From: Lawsonibacter hominis
GTDB taxonomy: Bacteria; Bacillota; Clostridia; Oscillospirales; Oscillospiraceae
DNA length: 64,000 nt
Direction: 5' to 3'
Assembly (NCBI RefSeq): GCF_014287895.1
Contig: NZ_JACOPP010000016.1
Location: 1 to 64,000 of the forward strand
Shown here: in pieces, positions 8,131-16,866 of the stretch
Numbering within the stretch: position 1 is the first letter of the stretch
How the letters are laid out: every line of letters starts with the position of its first letter
The notes under the pieces: generated by a model
The model's input: the letters and a program-made list of their open reading frames with translations, nothing else
Told to the model about the DNA's origin: nothing
Database searches by the model: none
Made by a program: the position numbers and the translations under genes

Positions 8131-9051
8131 TTATTTCCCATGGCGCTCTCCTTTGGGCAGAGAGGCCAAGTAGATATTGCTCACATCGGCCCGCTCGTGG
8201 CCCAGCAGCCGGGACACGGCGAAGTGGGCGTCCAGGGCGCTCCTGCCACTACCAGTCAGTTCCCGGTACTTCTCCGCCGCGTAGGTATGTCGCAGCCCGT
8301 GGAAGGTCAAGGGCCGGTCGGAGCCCGCGTCCCGCACCTCATCCCGGTGTTTCATGATGAAGAGCTGCAACAGGTTGATGGCCCGATCCGTGTGCATATC
8401 GTCGGGCACCAGAAGTTTCTGGCCCCGGGGAGTGCGGTCCAGCTGTTTCCGCATGGCAACGGCGATCTGCTCGTTGATGGGAACAATACGGACCTTGCCA
8501 CCCTTGCCCTTGATGGTGATGGCATTTTCTCGGAGGGCCCGCTCCGCCGTGGCAGTGTCGATGCGGAAACACTCGTGAATGCGCAGACCGGCGTACCGGC
8601 CCAGATAGAGGGCCAGGATGAAGTCATAGCGGTCCTCGGCCAGCGCCTTGCCCAGCATTTTGTTGAACTCGATGTTGCTCCAGGTGCGGTCCACGCCGCC
8701 GAAACAGCGCCGCTCCAGTTCCACGGCCAGCTCGTCATTGGTGGGCAGCTGATACTTGGGCCGACTCATTTTGTCGTGGAAGAACCGGATGGCGGCCAGG
8801 TCGGTCTTGATGGTGGAGGCGGACTTGCCGCTCTCCTGCATCCAGAGGGCGTAGCTGGTCAGGTGCTTGCCGCTGATGTTCTCCAGCTTTTGCAGATGAT
8901 ACTCGTCCGCCAGATAGGCGCAGAACCGCTTGAACGCCTCGTAGTAGCGTTCCTTGGTGCGGAAACTGCCCTGGCGGTTGTGGCGGGCCAGCTTGTCCAG
9001 TTGACTCACCAGAGTCAGGTAGAGGCCTAAGTTTTGGATTGATTTTGCCAT
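8131..9051 (-). CDS. tyrosine recombinase / phage-type integrase
   Basis: 306 residues. The N-terminal SAM-like DNA-binding domain covers about 20-105. The catalytic domain has the conserved arginine in RYAGLRIHE, the lysine region ITIKGKGGKVRIVPI, HxxR in FHGLRHTYAA, and the box GHERADVSNIYL with the active tyrosine near the C-terminus. All catalytic residues appear present. It is the first gene of a three-gene recombination operon and is preceded by a leader of more than 800 bases. It could act on element 1 or be an older integrase left in a composite island. Confidence 0.9.
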   Translation of the reverse strand: MAKSIQNLGLYLTLVSQLDKLARHNRQGSFRTKERYYEAFKRFCAYLADEYHLQKLENISGKHLTSYALWMQESGKSASTIKTDLAAIRFFHDKMSRPKYQLPTNDELAVELERRCFGGVDRTWSNIEFNKMLGKALAEDRYDFILALYLGRYAGLRIHECFRIDTATAERALRENAITIKGKGGKVRIVPINEQIAVAMRKQLDRTPRGQKLLVPDDMHTDRAINLLQLFIMKHRDEVRDAGSDRPLTFHGLRHTYAAEKYRELTGSGRSALDAHFAVSRLLGHERADVSNIYLASLPKGERHGK

Positions 9052-9915
9052 ATATGAAAAGCTCTCCTTTTTACCATATTTATCATAGGTCGTTCAGATG
9101 GGCGCAGTCCACCCCTTGGCAAGTCCGTCTGTTTCCGCCGGATTTCCAGAGAAAACTCCAGGGGATCGGCGGCTTGACGCAGCCGAAATCCCTTGGAACA
9201 GAGGCGCTTTGGTGCATAGAGCGATCTGCCGGCAAACGTCTGTCTCTCTTCCATTTTGAGCCAGGTCAGTACGGACGCAGTATGGGGATGGTCCCTGTTG
9301 TCGGTGCGTATTGCTCCGACGACGACTGCCGACACGGCCGCTGAACTCGGCTGCGGGGGATGGCAAACACCATGGCCCGCGTGTGTCGTGTGATCCCTTC
9401 GGCCGGGATCAGGAGTGTGCGTCCTCCGTGCTGCCGAACCGGCGCAACGCCGGAGCAGGGAGGGGTAAGCCTGCTGCCACAGGCCCCGAGGTGTTACATC
9501 CCAAATCCCTCCGCACACCTCGACGCGGAGGAGGGTATCGGTCATGATTCGTCTGGAATTCCTTTATCGCCTCACCTCAGACTGGCAGGATCTGGGGCGG
9601 CCCTCAACAGGGCAATGGGACATGGACGCAAAAAGAGGGTACGAAAAGTTCCTTCTATGCCCGATAGACTCAAGCAGTAAACTTTTCGCACCCTCAAACA
9701 GGTGACTATATTCTTTCTTGTGGCTGTCCGAAGAAACAAATCCTTTCTTCGGCGCAACGCCGTATCGCCAAAATGAAAGCAGCCGATGGGCATAGTACGA
9801 CCACGGCTGAAACGTACAAACTTAACAACGTGTGCAATGCAGGTTTTCCCTGCTCACAGGCAAATGCCAGCCCCCGCATTTCAGCGGAGTACGCACAAAA
9901 ATCAATCACAATTTC
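9052..9915 (-). other. long untranslated leader upstream of the recombination genes
   Basis: About 860 bases between a good minus-strand promoter and the tyrosine recombinase ATG. No open frame here has a convincing start, ribosome site or recognisable product. The stretch holds several inverted repeats, the clearest at 9635-9695. It may be a structured leader, or remains of eroded genes. Confidence 0.4.
9635..9695. repeat. 16-bp inverted repeat in the leader
   Basis: Arms GAGGGTACGAAAAGTT (9635-9650) and AACTTTTCGCACCCTC (9680-9695) pair with one mismatch across a loop of 29 bases. It could form a stem in the transcript or be a recombinase or regulator site. Confidence 0.6.
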
Positions 9916-9944
9916 TACATACCACAAAATACCGGGTTTGTCAA
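9916..9944 (-). promoter_or_regulatory. SigA-type promoter for the recombination operon
   Basis: Minus strand: consensus TTGACA (9944-9939), 17-bp spacer, TATGTA (9921-9916). The nearest minus-strand gene is the tyrosine recombinase at 9051. Confidence 0.65.
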
Positions 9945-10061
9945 GCAAAAAATACTATATGTTGTGTTTTGGCGTTTCAATTCTATATATGGTCTAATAC
10001 TCCGACACTAACACTGTGTTAAAACAACCCGAACAGTTTTTTGAAATTTGGCTGAATAGAG

Positions 10062-10090
10062 TTGTAAAATTTATCTGAATAGAATATAAT
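10062..10090 (+). promoter_or_regulatory. SigA-type promoter for the DUF4143 ATPase
   Basis: TTGTAA (10062-10067), 17-bp spacer and a perfect TATAAT (10085-10090), about 30 bases before the ATG. The region is much more AT-rich than its neighbours. Confidence 0.65.
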
Positions 10091-10119
10091 AATTTCACTG
10101 AATTCTTGAGGTGAATGCC

Positions 10120-11397
10120 ATGGACAAGCGAAACTACAAGCCCCGCATCATTGACCGGCAGGTGGAGGAATACCTGTCCGCCTTTGGCGCCGTCTGCATC
10201 GAGGGGCCGAAATGGTGCGGCAAGACCTGGACCTCCTCCTACCACAGCAAGAGCGAGATCTACATCGGCGACCCCGCCGGCAACTTCCAGAACCGCCAAT
10301 TGGCAGAGCTGTCCCCCGCTCTGGTACTGGATGGGGAGACGCCCCGCCTTATCGACGAGTGGCAGGAGGTGCCGCCCCTCTGGGATGCGGTGCGCTACAA
10401 GGTGGATCAAAGCGCCCAGAAGGGGCAGTTTATCCTTACCGGCTCCGCAACGCCAAACCATAAGGGCATCCTCCACAGCGGCGCGGGGCGCATCGCCCGT
10501 CTGCGGATGCGCCCCATGTCCCTGTGGGAGTCCGGTGACTCCAGCGGCAAGGTCTCGCTGGAGCAGTTGTGCCATGGGACATTGACGCCTGCCATAACTG
10601 GCGAGGTGGACTTGAAGAAACTGATCGAACTGATTATCCGGGGCGGATGGCCGGGGAGCCTGGGCCTGCCGCTGGAGCAGGCAGCGCTGCTCCCGGCTCA
10701 ATACCTGGACGCCGTCATTGACGATGACGTGTATCGGATCGACGGAGTAAGGCGGGACACCCAGAAGATGCGTCTGCTGCTGCGCTCCCTGGCCCGGAAC
10801 GAGAGCACCACTGTCACCAATAAAACGCTGATGAAGGACATCAAGGCGGTGGACGACGAGGACATCGACGCCAACACCGTGGCGGCCTACCTGGACATCT
10901 TCAAGCGGCTGTTTATTACGGACAACCAGCCGCCCTTCTCCTCCGGCATCCGCTCCTCTGTACGGGTGAAACAGGCGGAGAAACGGCACTTTGCCGACCC
11001 CTCTCTGGCCTGCGCCCTACTGAAGGCCACGCCTGCCGGGCTACTGGGGGATTTGGAGACCCTTGGCTTTCTCTTTGAGGCCTTGTGTGAGCGGGACCTG
11101 CGAATTTATGCCGAGTCCTTTGGAGCACATCTCTATCACTATCAGGATTACAAAAATCAAGAGATCGACGCGGTAATCGAACTGCCCGACAGCCAGTGGT
11201 GCGCCTTTGAGATCAAGCTGGGGGCCAACCAGATCGACGCTGCGGCGGGGAACTTGCTGGAGATCAAAAAGCAGATCGAGGCGGACCTCAAGGGCAAGCC
11301 CCCCGCCGTGCTGTGCGTCCTGTGCGGTATGGCAAATGCGGCATATCAGAGACCGGATGGGGTGTTCGTGGTGCCGGTGACGGCGCTAATGGCATAA
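10120..11397 (+). CDS. AAA-family ATPase with DUF4143 (nuclease-like) domain
   Basis: 425 residues. An N-terminal P-loop ATPase domain has Walker A GPKWCGKTW (about residues 28-36), a Walker B-like region LIDEWQEVPP and a sensor segment FILTGSATP. The DUF4143 domain (about 190-420) contains the restriction-endonuclease-like core EIDAVIELPDSQWCAFEIKLG. Such ATPases are common in bacteria and scattered among mobile islands; their cellular role is unknown, with defence or toxin-like roles proposed. ATG 10120 has AGGTG six bases upstream; a GTG at 10111 is the alternative. It stands alone on the plus strand next to an IS fragment, consistent with independent acquisition. Confidence 0.85.
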   Translation: MDKRNYKPRIIDRQVEEYLSAFGAVCIEGPKWCGKTWTSSYHSKSEIYIGDPAGNFQNRQLAELSPALVLDGETPRLIDEWQEVPPLWDAVRYKVDQSAQKGQFILTGSATPNHKGILHSGAGRIARLRMRPMSLWESGDSSGKVSLEQLCHGTLTPAITGEVDLKKLIELIIRGGWPGSLGLPLEQAALLPAQYLDAVIDDDVYRIDGVRRDTQKMRLLLRSLARNESTTVTNKTLMKDIKAVDDEDIDANTVAAYLDIFKRLFITDNQPPFSSGIRSSVRVKQAEKRHFADPSLACALLKATPAGLLGDLETLGFLFEALCERDLRIYAESFGAHLYHYQDYKNQEIDAVIELPDSQWCAFEIKLGANQIDAAAGNLLEIKKQIEADLKGKPPAVLCVLCGMANAAYQRPDGVFVVPVTALMA

Positions 11398-11409
11398 AGC
11401 TGTTCAAAA

Positions 11410-11808
11410 CTTATCTTAGCCTCTTTGTCTCCCAAGGAGACAAGATCATAGAAGCGGAAGCGTGCCCCAGCCACATCCATCTGTTTGTAGAGATACCACC
11501 GGAAATGTTAGTATTACACTTTATGTGTATCTGAAAGAGAAGAGCAATACCATGCTGTATGAGCAATTCAGCAAGTTAAAATGCAAGTGACGGAACTGAG
11601 AATTTTGGTGAAGAGGGTTCCATGTGAATGGGTAGGGAAAAACGAAAGCCGAATTGCAGAGTAACTCTCCAATATTTTATTATGTAGATACAGTGGGACG
11701 AAACAAGAAAGCAATTAAGCGTACATAGCTAACCAACTGCAAGAAAACCAGATAGCGGATCAAGTGAGCCTAGAGGAACTCACTGACCCGTTTATGGGTA
11801 GTAAGTAA
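11410..11808 (+). pseudogene. decayed IS200-type transposase (TnpA, Y1 family)
   Basis: Pieces of an IS200-family TnpA occur in order but in different frames. First is GDKIIEAEACPSHIHLF, which holds the HUH-type histidines (His-Ile-His), then a degenerate middle. YYVDTVGRNKKAIK follows, holding the region of the catalytic tyrosine, and finally ENQIADQVSLEELTDPF before a TAA at 11806-11808. The N-terminal third is missing and several frameshifts and stops intervene, so it cannot be functional. Base composition is AT-richer than the surrounding genes. Confidence 0.8.
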
Positions 11809-11828
11809 AAATAAGGCAATTACACAAG

Positions 11829-11893
11829 CCCCTTAAGGGACATCCCGAAAAAGTAATGCACTCGGCAAACCGTTTCGGGCCCCTCAAGGGGCT
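11829..11893. repeat. terminal hairpins of the IS200-like remnant
   Basis: Inverted repeats AGCCCCTTAAGGG and GGCCCCTCAAGGGGC flank the end of the transposase remnant. IS200/IS605 elements carry such subterminal hairpins at their ends. The exact right end of the insertion cannot be placed. Confidence 0.5.
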
Positions 11894-11967
11894 TTGTCTG
11901 TAGTAAGCCCTCTAGGGCTTATTTGAGCCACTGACACAGCCGGTAGTTTTACCTTGGGCAACGCTGC

Positions 11968-12312
11968 TTACTCGTCCTTGTCCGGCACATCTCCAGAGGG
12001 GCCATAGCGCAGATCCGCCGCAGATCTGACCATCTCCTCCCACGAGGAGAATTGGGTGCTCTCCCGCACAATGGCATCCAAGCGTTCCCGCGCATAAATC
12101 AGCACATCCGACTCCCAGTTCACCACCACCGCGCTGGAGTAGCGGAAGGACTCAAAATTCTCGAAGTTGGTATATTTCGCCATAAAGCGGTCCGTAAAAA
12201 TCTCCTCCAAAAGGCCACGCATCTCCGGGGAACTGGGCACCACGTCAAACCCCTGCACGGAGCCGGACGCGGCGCACTGCCCACACGGCTCATGTCCGTC
12301 CACGCCGTTCAC
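11968..12312 (-). CDS. hypothetical protein downstream of the DUF362 gene
   Basis: 114 residues, not recognised. The N-terminus has a CGQC motif (residues 11-14). The rest is acidic and aromatic-rich, with FTDRFMAKYTNFENFESF near residues 39-56 and no membrane segment or signal peptide. The gene starts 15 bases after the DUF362 gene stops, on the same strand, so the two are very likely co-transcribed. Function unknown; a small partner of the DUF362 protein is one possibility. Confidence 0.6.
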   Translation of the reverse strand: MNGVDGHEPCGQCAASGSVQGFDVVPSSPEMRGLLEEIFTDRFMAKYTNFENFESFRYSSAVVVNWESDVLIYARERLDAIVRESTQFSSWEEMVRSAADLRYGPSGDVPDKDE

Positions 12313-12327
12313 GCTCCCCTCTCCGTT

Positions 12328-13614
12328 CTACCCGTTCTGTCTGTGGTATTCCTCCGCCATTTTGAGCACGTACTCCCTCCACACCGGCGCCGTCGCGGCC
12401 TTCCGGGTGACAATCCGCTCAATGTCCTCCGCTGTGGCGGTGTCGTCATTCATCTCGCTGCGGTCGATGATGGTGTTGTGCAGCCCCCCTTCGGCGGGCG
12501 GGCAGCCCTCGATAAACAGGCCGCGGTCGCGCCACTTCCGGGTGCAGTTGCCGTGGAGAATCAGCCGCTCCTTGGGAATATCCTCTGGAATAGAATCCTT
12601 GCGGCCCACCACAATCACCGCGTCGGTGTTTTTGTCGTACTCCCCAATGGCTTTCAGGGTCTCCATGTTCAGGGCCAGCAGGGCCTGACAACTGGAGCAG
12701 GCGTTCTCGCACAAGATGCGGTATTCCGGCCACCGCGTGCTCATGTCTCCCAAATAGGGCACCCACATGTGGATGGCGTGGTCGGCCACCTTCTCCCCGA
12801 TGACCTCGATCTCTTCATCTGTGGCGGCGCCCAGGCCCACTTCGGCCGCCACCTTGAAGTAGCTGACCTCGTCGGGGTTGATTCCACTGAGATGGCAGGC
12901 CACCCGATCTACGGCCACGGGATCCCGGGAGCCCATGATGCAGCCGATATACTCAGGGACAGGGGTATGGGGGGAGAAGCCTCCGGCGGCATAGATGGCG
13001 TCCACAATGTTGATGTCCGCCCGTACGGCCCACCACACGTCCATCATCGCCATGGTCAGGTTCTCCCGGTGCATGTCCAGATGGACCTTGTCCTGTACCA
13101 CGCCCTTGATGTTTTTCAGGGCGCAGGAGAACACCATGCTGGCATGGGCTTTCAAAATCGGCAGGTTGATGATGTGCTCCGCCTCCAGGAGGAACCGGGG
13201 CAGCTTGACATGGGAGATATTGGAGTGGTAACCCCGCACCGGAATGTTGATCAGATCCTTCTCCCGCTTGATGTCGATGAGCTCCACATCCTCCTCTTTG
13301 GCCACCTGGGTGAGCCCGCAGGCCTCGAAGCACTCCATGGTGTCGCAGCCGATGGCCGCGGCCTCCGCGATGATGATGCGCTTGGGCTCAGCCTTTTTCA
13401 CCTCCCGGATCACGGCGCGCACCACGTCCGGATTGGTACACACGGCGCTCTCCGGGGGCGCCACGTGTCCCGCGTTGGGCTTCAGAACCACGGTGGAGCC
13501 CTTCTCCACCAGCGATGACACGCCGCCCATGAGTTCAAACACCTTGGTGACACTCTCCTGAATCGTGGGCTCCTTTGCCAGGGCAACAATAGACTTCTTC
13601 TCAGACAATGCCAA
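12328..13614 (-). CDS. DUF362 domain protein
   Basis: 428-residue DUF362 protein. The family is defined by segments such as VVLKPNAGH (about residue 42), IIIAEAAAIGCDTMECFEACGL and INLPILKAHASMVFSCALKNIKGVV, all present. Many DUF362 proteins carry a ferredoxin domain; this one lacks a CxxCxxC cluster, though several cysteines occur late (ENACSSC, HGNCTRKW). Function of the family is not settled. It is divergent from the sigma-54 activator gene and lies inside the catabolic island, so it may serve the same pathway, for example in cofactor handling; this is inference from position only. Confidence 0.82.
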   Translation of the reverse strand: MALSEKKSIVALAKEPTIQESVTKVFELMGGVSSLVEKGSTVVLKPNAGHVAPPESAVCTNPDVVRAVIREVKKAEPKRIIIAEAAAIGCDTMECFEACGLTQVAKEEDVELIDIKREKDLINIPVRGYHSNISHVKLPRFLLEAEHIINLPILKAHASMVFSCALKNIKGVVQDKVHLDMHRENLTMAMMDVWWAVRADINIVDAIYAAGGFSPHTPVPEYIGCIMGSRDPVAVDRVACHLSGINPDEVSYFKVAAEVGLGAATDEEIEVIGEKVADHAIHMWVPYLGDMSTRWPEYRILCENACSSCQALLALNMETLKAIGEYDKNTDAVIVVGRKDSIPEDIPKERLILHGNCTRKWRDRGLFIEGCPPAEGGLHNTIIDRSEMNDDTATAEDIERIVTRKAATAPVWREYVLKMAEEYHRQNG

Positions 13615-13640
13615 GACCTCCTTTGACTGCGATTACATTC

Positions 13641-13669
13641 TTGATGTTTTTTGGAAAATATGATTTAAT
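13641..13669 (+). promoter_or_regulatory. SigA-type promoter for the sigma-54 activator
   Basis: TTGATG (13641-13646), 17-bp spacer, TTTAAT (13664-13669), about 58 bases before the activator ATG. Moderate match. Confidence 0.45.
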
Positions 13670-13726
13670 GAAACAAGTTGAATGGTCAAAATTTGGCACA
13701 GTGGGCCGCACCTGGGAGGGACATGC

Positions 13727-15124
13727 ATGCAGGAACAACTGATACCGCCGGTTGGGGACGAGCCAATTCCCGCCGATATCCGCACGGTGGGAAACGCATT
13801 CCGGATCTCCCTGGCGCTGTTTGACCGCGACGGGAAAATTCTCTACATGAACCGTTCTTTTGCCCGGGAGTGTGGCGTGGACGCCGACCGGGCGGTGGGA
13901 CAGCCGGAGACCTATTTTACCGGAGATCCCATGCTCCCCGACGTGTTTCTCTACCAGCGCATGATATGCCGCACGATTCGGCGGATGGACGGCTTCGTAT
14001 TCATCACCGCCATTCCCATGTTCGATGAGGCCGGCGCCATCCGGTTTGTGGGGATGACCATGGAAAACGAGGCCGCTCTGAACGAGGTGCGCCGCAGCTT
14101 CGAGGCCCTTGTGGCCAGCACGGAGCGCAGCGTCCACATCCAGTCCGCGGCGGACCGGCACGCGGCCATCCTCCGGCCCCTCATGGGCCGCCACCAGAGC
14201 ATGGTCCGGCTGCGGGAGTTTCTCAAGCAAATCGGGCCCAGCTCCGCCAGCGTACTCATTACTGGAGAGTCCGGCTGCGGCAAGGAGGTGGCGGCCGACT
14301 GCATCCAGGCCCTGAGCAGCCGCTCGGAGCAGCCTTATGTGAAGATCAACTGCGCCGCCATTCCCGCCCACCTGCTGGAGTCGGAACTCTTCGGCTATGA
14401 GCCCGGGGCCTTTACCGGGGCCAACGCCAAGGGAAAAAAGGGGCTTCTGGAGGTGGCCAACGGCGGTACCCTCTTCCTGGACGAGATCGGCGACATGCCG
14501 CCGGAATTGCAGCCCAAGCTGCTGCGCGCCCTCCAGCACGGCGAGGTCTACCGCATTGGCAGCACCAAGGTGCGCCATACCGATGTTCGGATCATCGCCG
14601 CCACCAATGTAGATCTCAACCAGAAGATCGTGGAGGGGAAGTTCCGGGAGGATCTCTATTACCGGCTGGCGGTGATCCCGGTGCGGATCCCCCCCCTCCG
14701 AGAGCGCAAGAGCGATATCTTCCTGCTGGCCTCCTACTATCTGTCCATCTACTGCGGGAAGTACAACAGGAATCTGGTATTTCCCGACGATATTGAAGAG
14801 CTGCTCAAGTCCTATGACTGGCCGGGCAACGTGCGGGAGCTGCAAAATGTGGTGGAATATTACGTGGTCTGCTCCCCTACGTCGGAGGGTCTGAGCTGCG
14901 AGCAGCTGCAAACCGTCTTCCGCCATCCCGTGACCGGGCCCGGCAGGCCGGGCAGCACACTGGAGGACAAGCTGGACGCCTATGAAAAGCAGCTGCTCCA
15001 GGAGGCGCTGGAAGAGGAAAAGAGCCTGCGCCGGGCGGCAAAACGGCTGGGCATCGACGCCTCCACTCTGAGCCGCAAGGCCAGGAAGTACGGCCTCGCC
15101 CTCCACCGGGAATCAGGTGCTTGA
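13727..15124 (+). CDS. sigma-54-dependent activator with PAS domain
   Basis: 465-residue enhancer-binding protein. An N-terminal PAS domain (about 20-130, FDRDGKILYMNRSF) is the likely sensor. The AAA+ domain has Walker A GESGCGKE, the sigma-54 contact loop GAFTGA and Walker B GGTLFLDEIGDMP, followed by RLAVIPVRIPPLRER. The C-terminal helix-turn-helix (AAKRLGIDASTLSRKARKYG) is Fis-type. A GGGAGGG six bases upstream fixes the ATG at 13727. It probably controls the two divergent -24/-12 promoters at 19.4-19.7 kb in the same island, responding to the pathway substrate through PAS. Confidence 0.92.
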   Translation: MQEQLIPPVGDEPIPADIRTVGNAFRISLALFDRDGKILYMNRSFARECGVDADRAVGQPETYFTGDPMLPDVFLYQRMICRTIRRMDGFVFITAIPMFDEAGAIRFVGMTMENEAALNEVRRSFEALVASTERSVHIQSAADRHAAILRPLMGRHQSMVRLREFLKQIGPSSASVLITGESGCGKEVAADCIQALSSRSEQPYVKINCAAIPAHLLESELFGYEPGAFTGANAKGKKGLLEVANGGTLFLDEIGDMPPELQPKLLRALQHGEVYRIGSTKVRHTDVRIIAATNVDLNQKIVEGKFREDLYYRLAVIPVRIPPLRERKSDIFLLASYYLSIYCGKYNRNLVFPDDIEELLKSYDWPGNVRELQNVVEYYVVCSPTSEGLSCEQLQTVFRHPVTGPGRPGSTLEDKLDAYEKQLLQEALEEEKSLRRAAKRLGIDASTLSRKARKYGLALHRESGA

Positions 15125-15126
15125 AC

Positions 15127-15155
15127 GCAGGGACTGCCCTTGGGGCAGTCCCTGC
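15127..15155. terminator. terminator between convergent activator and permease genes
   Basis: A perfect 13-bp stem (15127-15139 with 15143-15155) around a 3-base loop fills the 38-base gap between two convergent genes. There is no T run, so it may act with Rho or as an mRNA-end stabiliser. Confidence 0.6.
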
Positions 15156-15162
15156 TGCCGTA

Positions 15163-16485
15163 TCAGCCCCAGACGCCCATCAGTCCGGTGAGGATGGCCA
15201 GGATGTACAGGATCACAGCGGTGCAGATGCTGCCGATGAAGATGGATGGATAGGTCTTCTTGACGCTGCAGTCCGCCAGGTTGGATTCCACGGTGATGGA
15301 TGCGTTGGTGGGCAGGCCGCCGGAGAACGCCACGCCCCAGGTGACCAGGGCCGCAAAGGTGTACATGGAGATGCCGGAGGGCATGAACACGTTGAGGAAG
15401 GTGGGGCAGATCGCGGGCACGCCGCCCAGGCCGGCAAAGAACATCATGATCAGCACGATGATGGCCAGGGACACCACCATGGGCAGGCCGCTCTCCGCCA
15501 GTGCCTCCACACCCCAGGTAAAGGCGGGGGACTGGGTCAGGATCATGGTGGGCAGCACCATGAGCATCAGCTGGATGGGAATCAGCATGACGCCCTGGCC
15601 GCAGTACTCCAGCACAGAGCCGAAACGGGTCTTGGAGTTCTCATCCACGGGGTAGTACTTCCACAGGCACAGGATGGCGGCGATCACGCCGATGCCGATG
15701 GAGATCCAGGCATCAAGGCCGACCACGCTGTAGATCACAATCACCACCAGGATCGGGATGAAGCACAGCCACACGGGCGGGAGCTTGGCGCCGTCCGCCA
15801 GCTCGGGCAGGATCATGTTGCCCGGCTCAAAGTGGGCGCCCTTCCGGCGGTCCCGGGCCAGCCAGATGGTCATGAACAGGCAGAACAGCACCACAAACAG
15901 AATCCAGAGGATCAAACGGGGGATGAAATAGGCGGTGGCGCTGTAGCCGGGCAGGTTGAGCTGGAGGAACACGTTGATCATGGTGGGCGCGCCAGGCAGG
16001 CAGGTGCCGACGGAGGCGGCGAACGCGGTCAGCGCCGGGAGATGGCGGCGGTCCACATCGGCCGTGCGGAAGATGACGCCGGACACGGCCAGCATGGTGA
16101 CGATGATGGCCTCATTGGCGAAGCCGGCGATGCCCAGAACCACCCGGAAAGCCACCAGACCCAGAATGCACATGACGATTTTTCCGTTGGCGCTCTTCAT
16201 CAGGCCGGAGGGCTTCATCAGGAAGCGGGCCAGACTGTCAATCGCTCCGCACTTGGTGTACAGCACGCCGAATGCGGCGCCCAGCAGCGTGACGAAGATG
16301 GTGGGCATCATGGCCGCGCCCCAGGATTCCAGTCCGCTGGTAAAGGTGGCGGCATAGGGCAGGCCATTGGTCCAGATCATCAGCGAGCAGCCGATGATCA
16401 CCGACAGGATGGGGTGCAGCCCCTTCAAAATGAGGAGGGATATGATCAGGACAGAGATAATCAGGGCACAAAGCTGAAATGCCAT
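15163..16485 (-). CDS. GntP/CitMHS-like permease, copy 1
   Basis: 440-residue membrane protein with about 11-12 hydrophobic segments, related to GntP-type organic-acid permeases of the ion transporter superfamily. Conserved features are the N-terminal helix pair followed by ILSVIIGCSLMIWTNG, the segment VLYTKCGAIDSLARFL, and a mid-protein PGAPTMINVFLQ. It closely resembles copy 2 at 27081-28394 from the first residues on, so the two are paralogs. It is the last gene of the leftward operon, downstream of a small membrane protein and two M24 genes. It probably imports the pathway substrate or exports a product, likely a carboxylate. Confidence 0.85.
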   Translation of the reverse strand: MAFQLCALIISVLIISLLILKGLHPILSVIIGCSLMIWTNGLPYAATFTSGLESWGAAMMPTIFVTLLGAAFGVLYTKCGAIDSLARFLMKPSGLMKSANGKIVMCILGLVAFRVVLGIAGFANEAIIVTMLAVSGVIFRTADVDRRHLPALTAFAASVGTCLPGAPTMINVFLQLNLPGYSATAYFIPRLILWILFVVLFCLFMTIWLARDRRKGAHFEPGNMILPELADGAKLPPVWLCFIPILVVIVIYSVVGLDAWISIGIGVIAAILCLWKYYPVDENSKTRFGSVLEYCGQGVMLIPIQLMLMVLPTMILTQSPAFTWGVEALAESGLPMVVSLAIIVLIMMFFAGLGGVPAICPTFLNVFMPSGISMYTFAALVTWGVAFSGGLPTNASITVESNLADCSVKKTYPSIFIGSICTAVILYILAILTGLMGVWG

Positions 16486-16545
16486 AACGGTTCCTCTCCT
16501 TTTTTCGTTTTGATTGTTCCGGTACGGATCCGGCGGAAGGCATCC

Positions 16546-16833
16546 TTAAATACCGAGAAGCTGCGTGTAGACGAGATAGAGCAGAATCACGAGCATGATG
16601 ACGGCGCCCAGGCCCATGAAGAACCTGCGTCTCACCGCCTGCCGAGCCCCGCCCTCCGTCCGTATGGACAGAAAGCAGTCCGCGGCGGCGATGCCGCAGA
16701 TCACAGCCAGTCCCAACATGGCCAGAGCCTCATTGTGGAAATACTGCCACACGGCGATGGAGGCCGCCATGATCCCCAGAACGGCGGCTATCACGATCTG
16801 CTCCTGCCGGGTCATCTGCTTTTTTCCTTCCAC
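16546..16833 (-). CDS. small three-helix membrane protein
   Basis: 95 residues with three predicted membrane helices: about 12-30 (VIAAVLGIMAASIAVWQYF), 36-54 (LAMLGLAVICGIAAADCFL) and 70-92. A basic loop RQAVRRRF precedes the last helix. It starts with GTG, with GGAGGG ten bases upstream. It lies between M24-B and the permease, a position like that of small transporter subunits, so it may assist the permease. No family recognised. Confidence 0.65.
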   Translation of the reverse strand: MEGKKQMTRQEQIVIAAVLGIMAASIAVWQYFHNEALAMLGLAVICGIAAADCFLSIRTEGGARQAVRRRFFMGLGAVIMLVILLYLVYTQLLGI

Positions 16834-16866
16834 AGGGATTTCCCTCCTTCCAACAGCCGGGCCGGC

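Noticed and set aside
9027..9948. Several small open frames on both strands upstream of the tyrosine recombinase
   Set aside because: None has a good ribosome site with a recognisable product; reported as an untranslated leader instead.
13694..13709. Possible -24/-12 promoter before the sigma-54 activator gene (TGGCAC present)
   Set aside because: The -12 box at the right spacing is not TTGC-like; only the -24 half matches.
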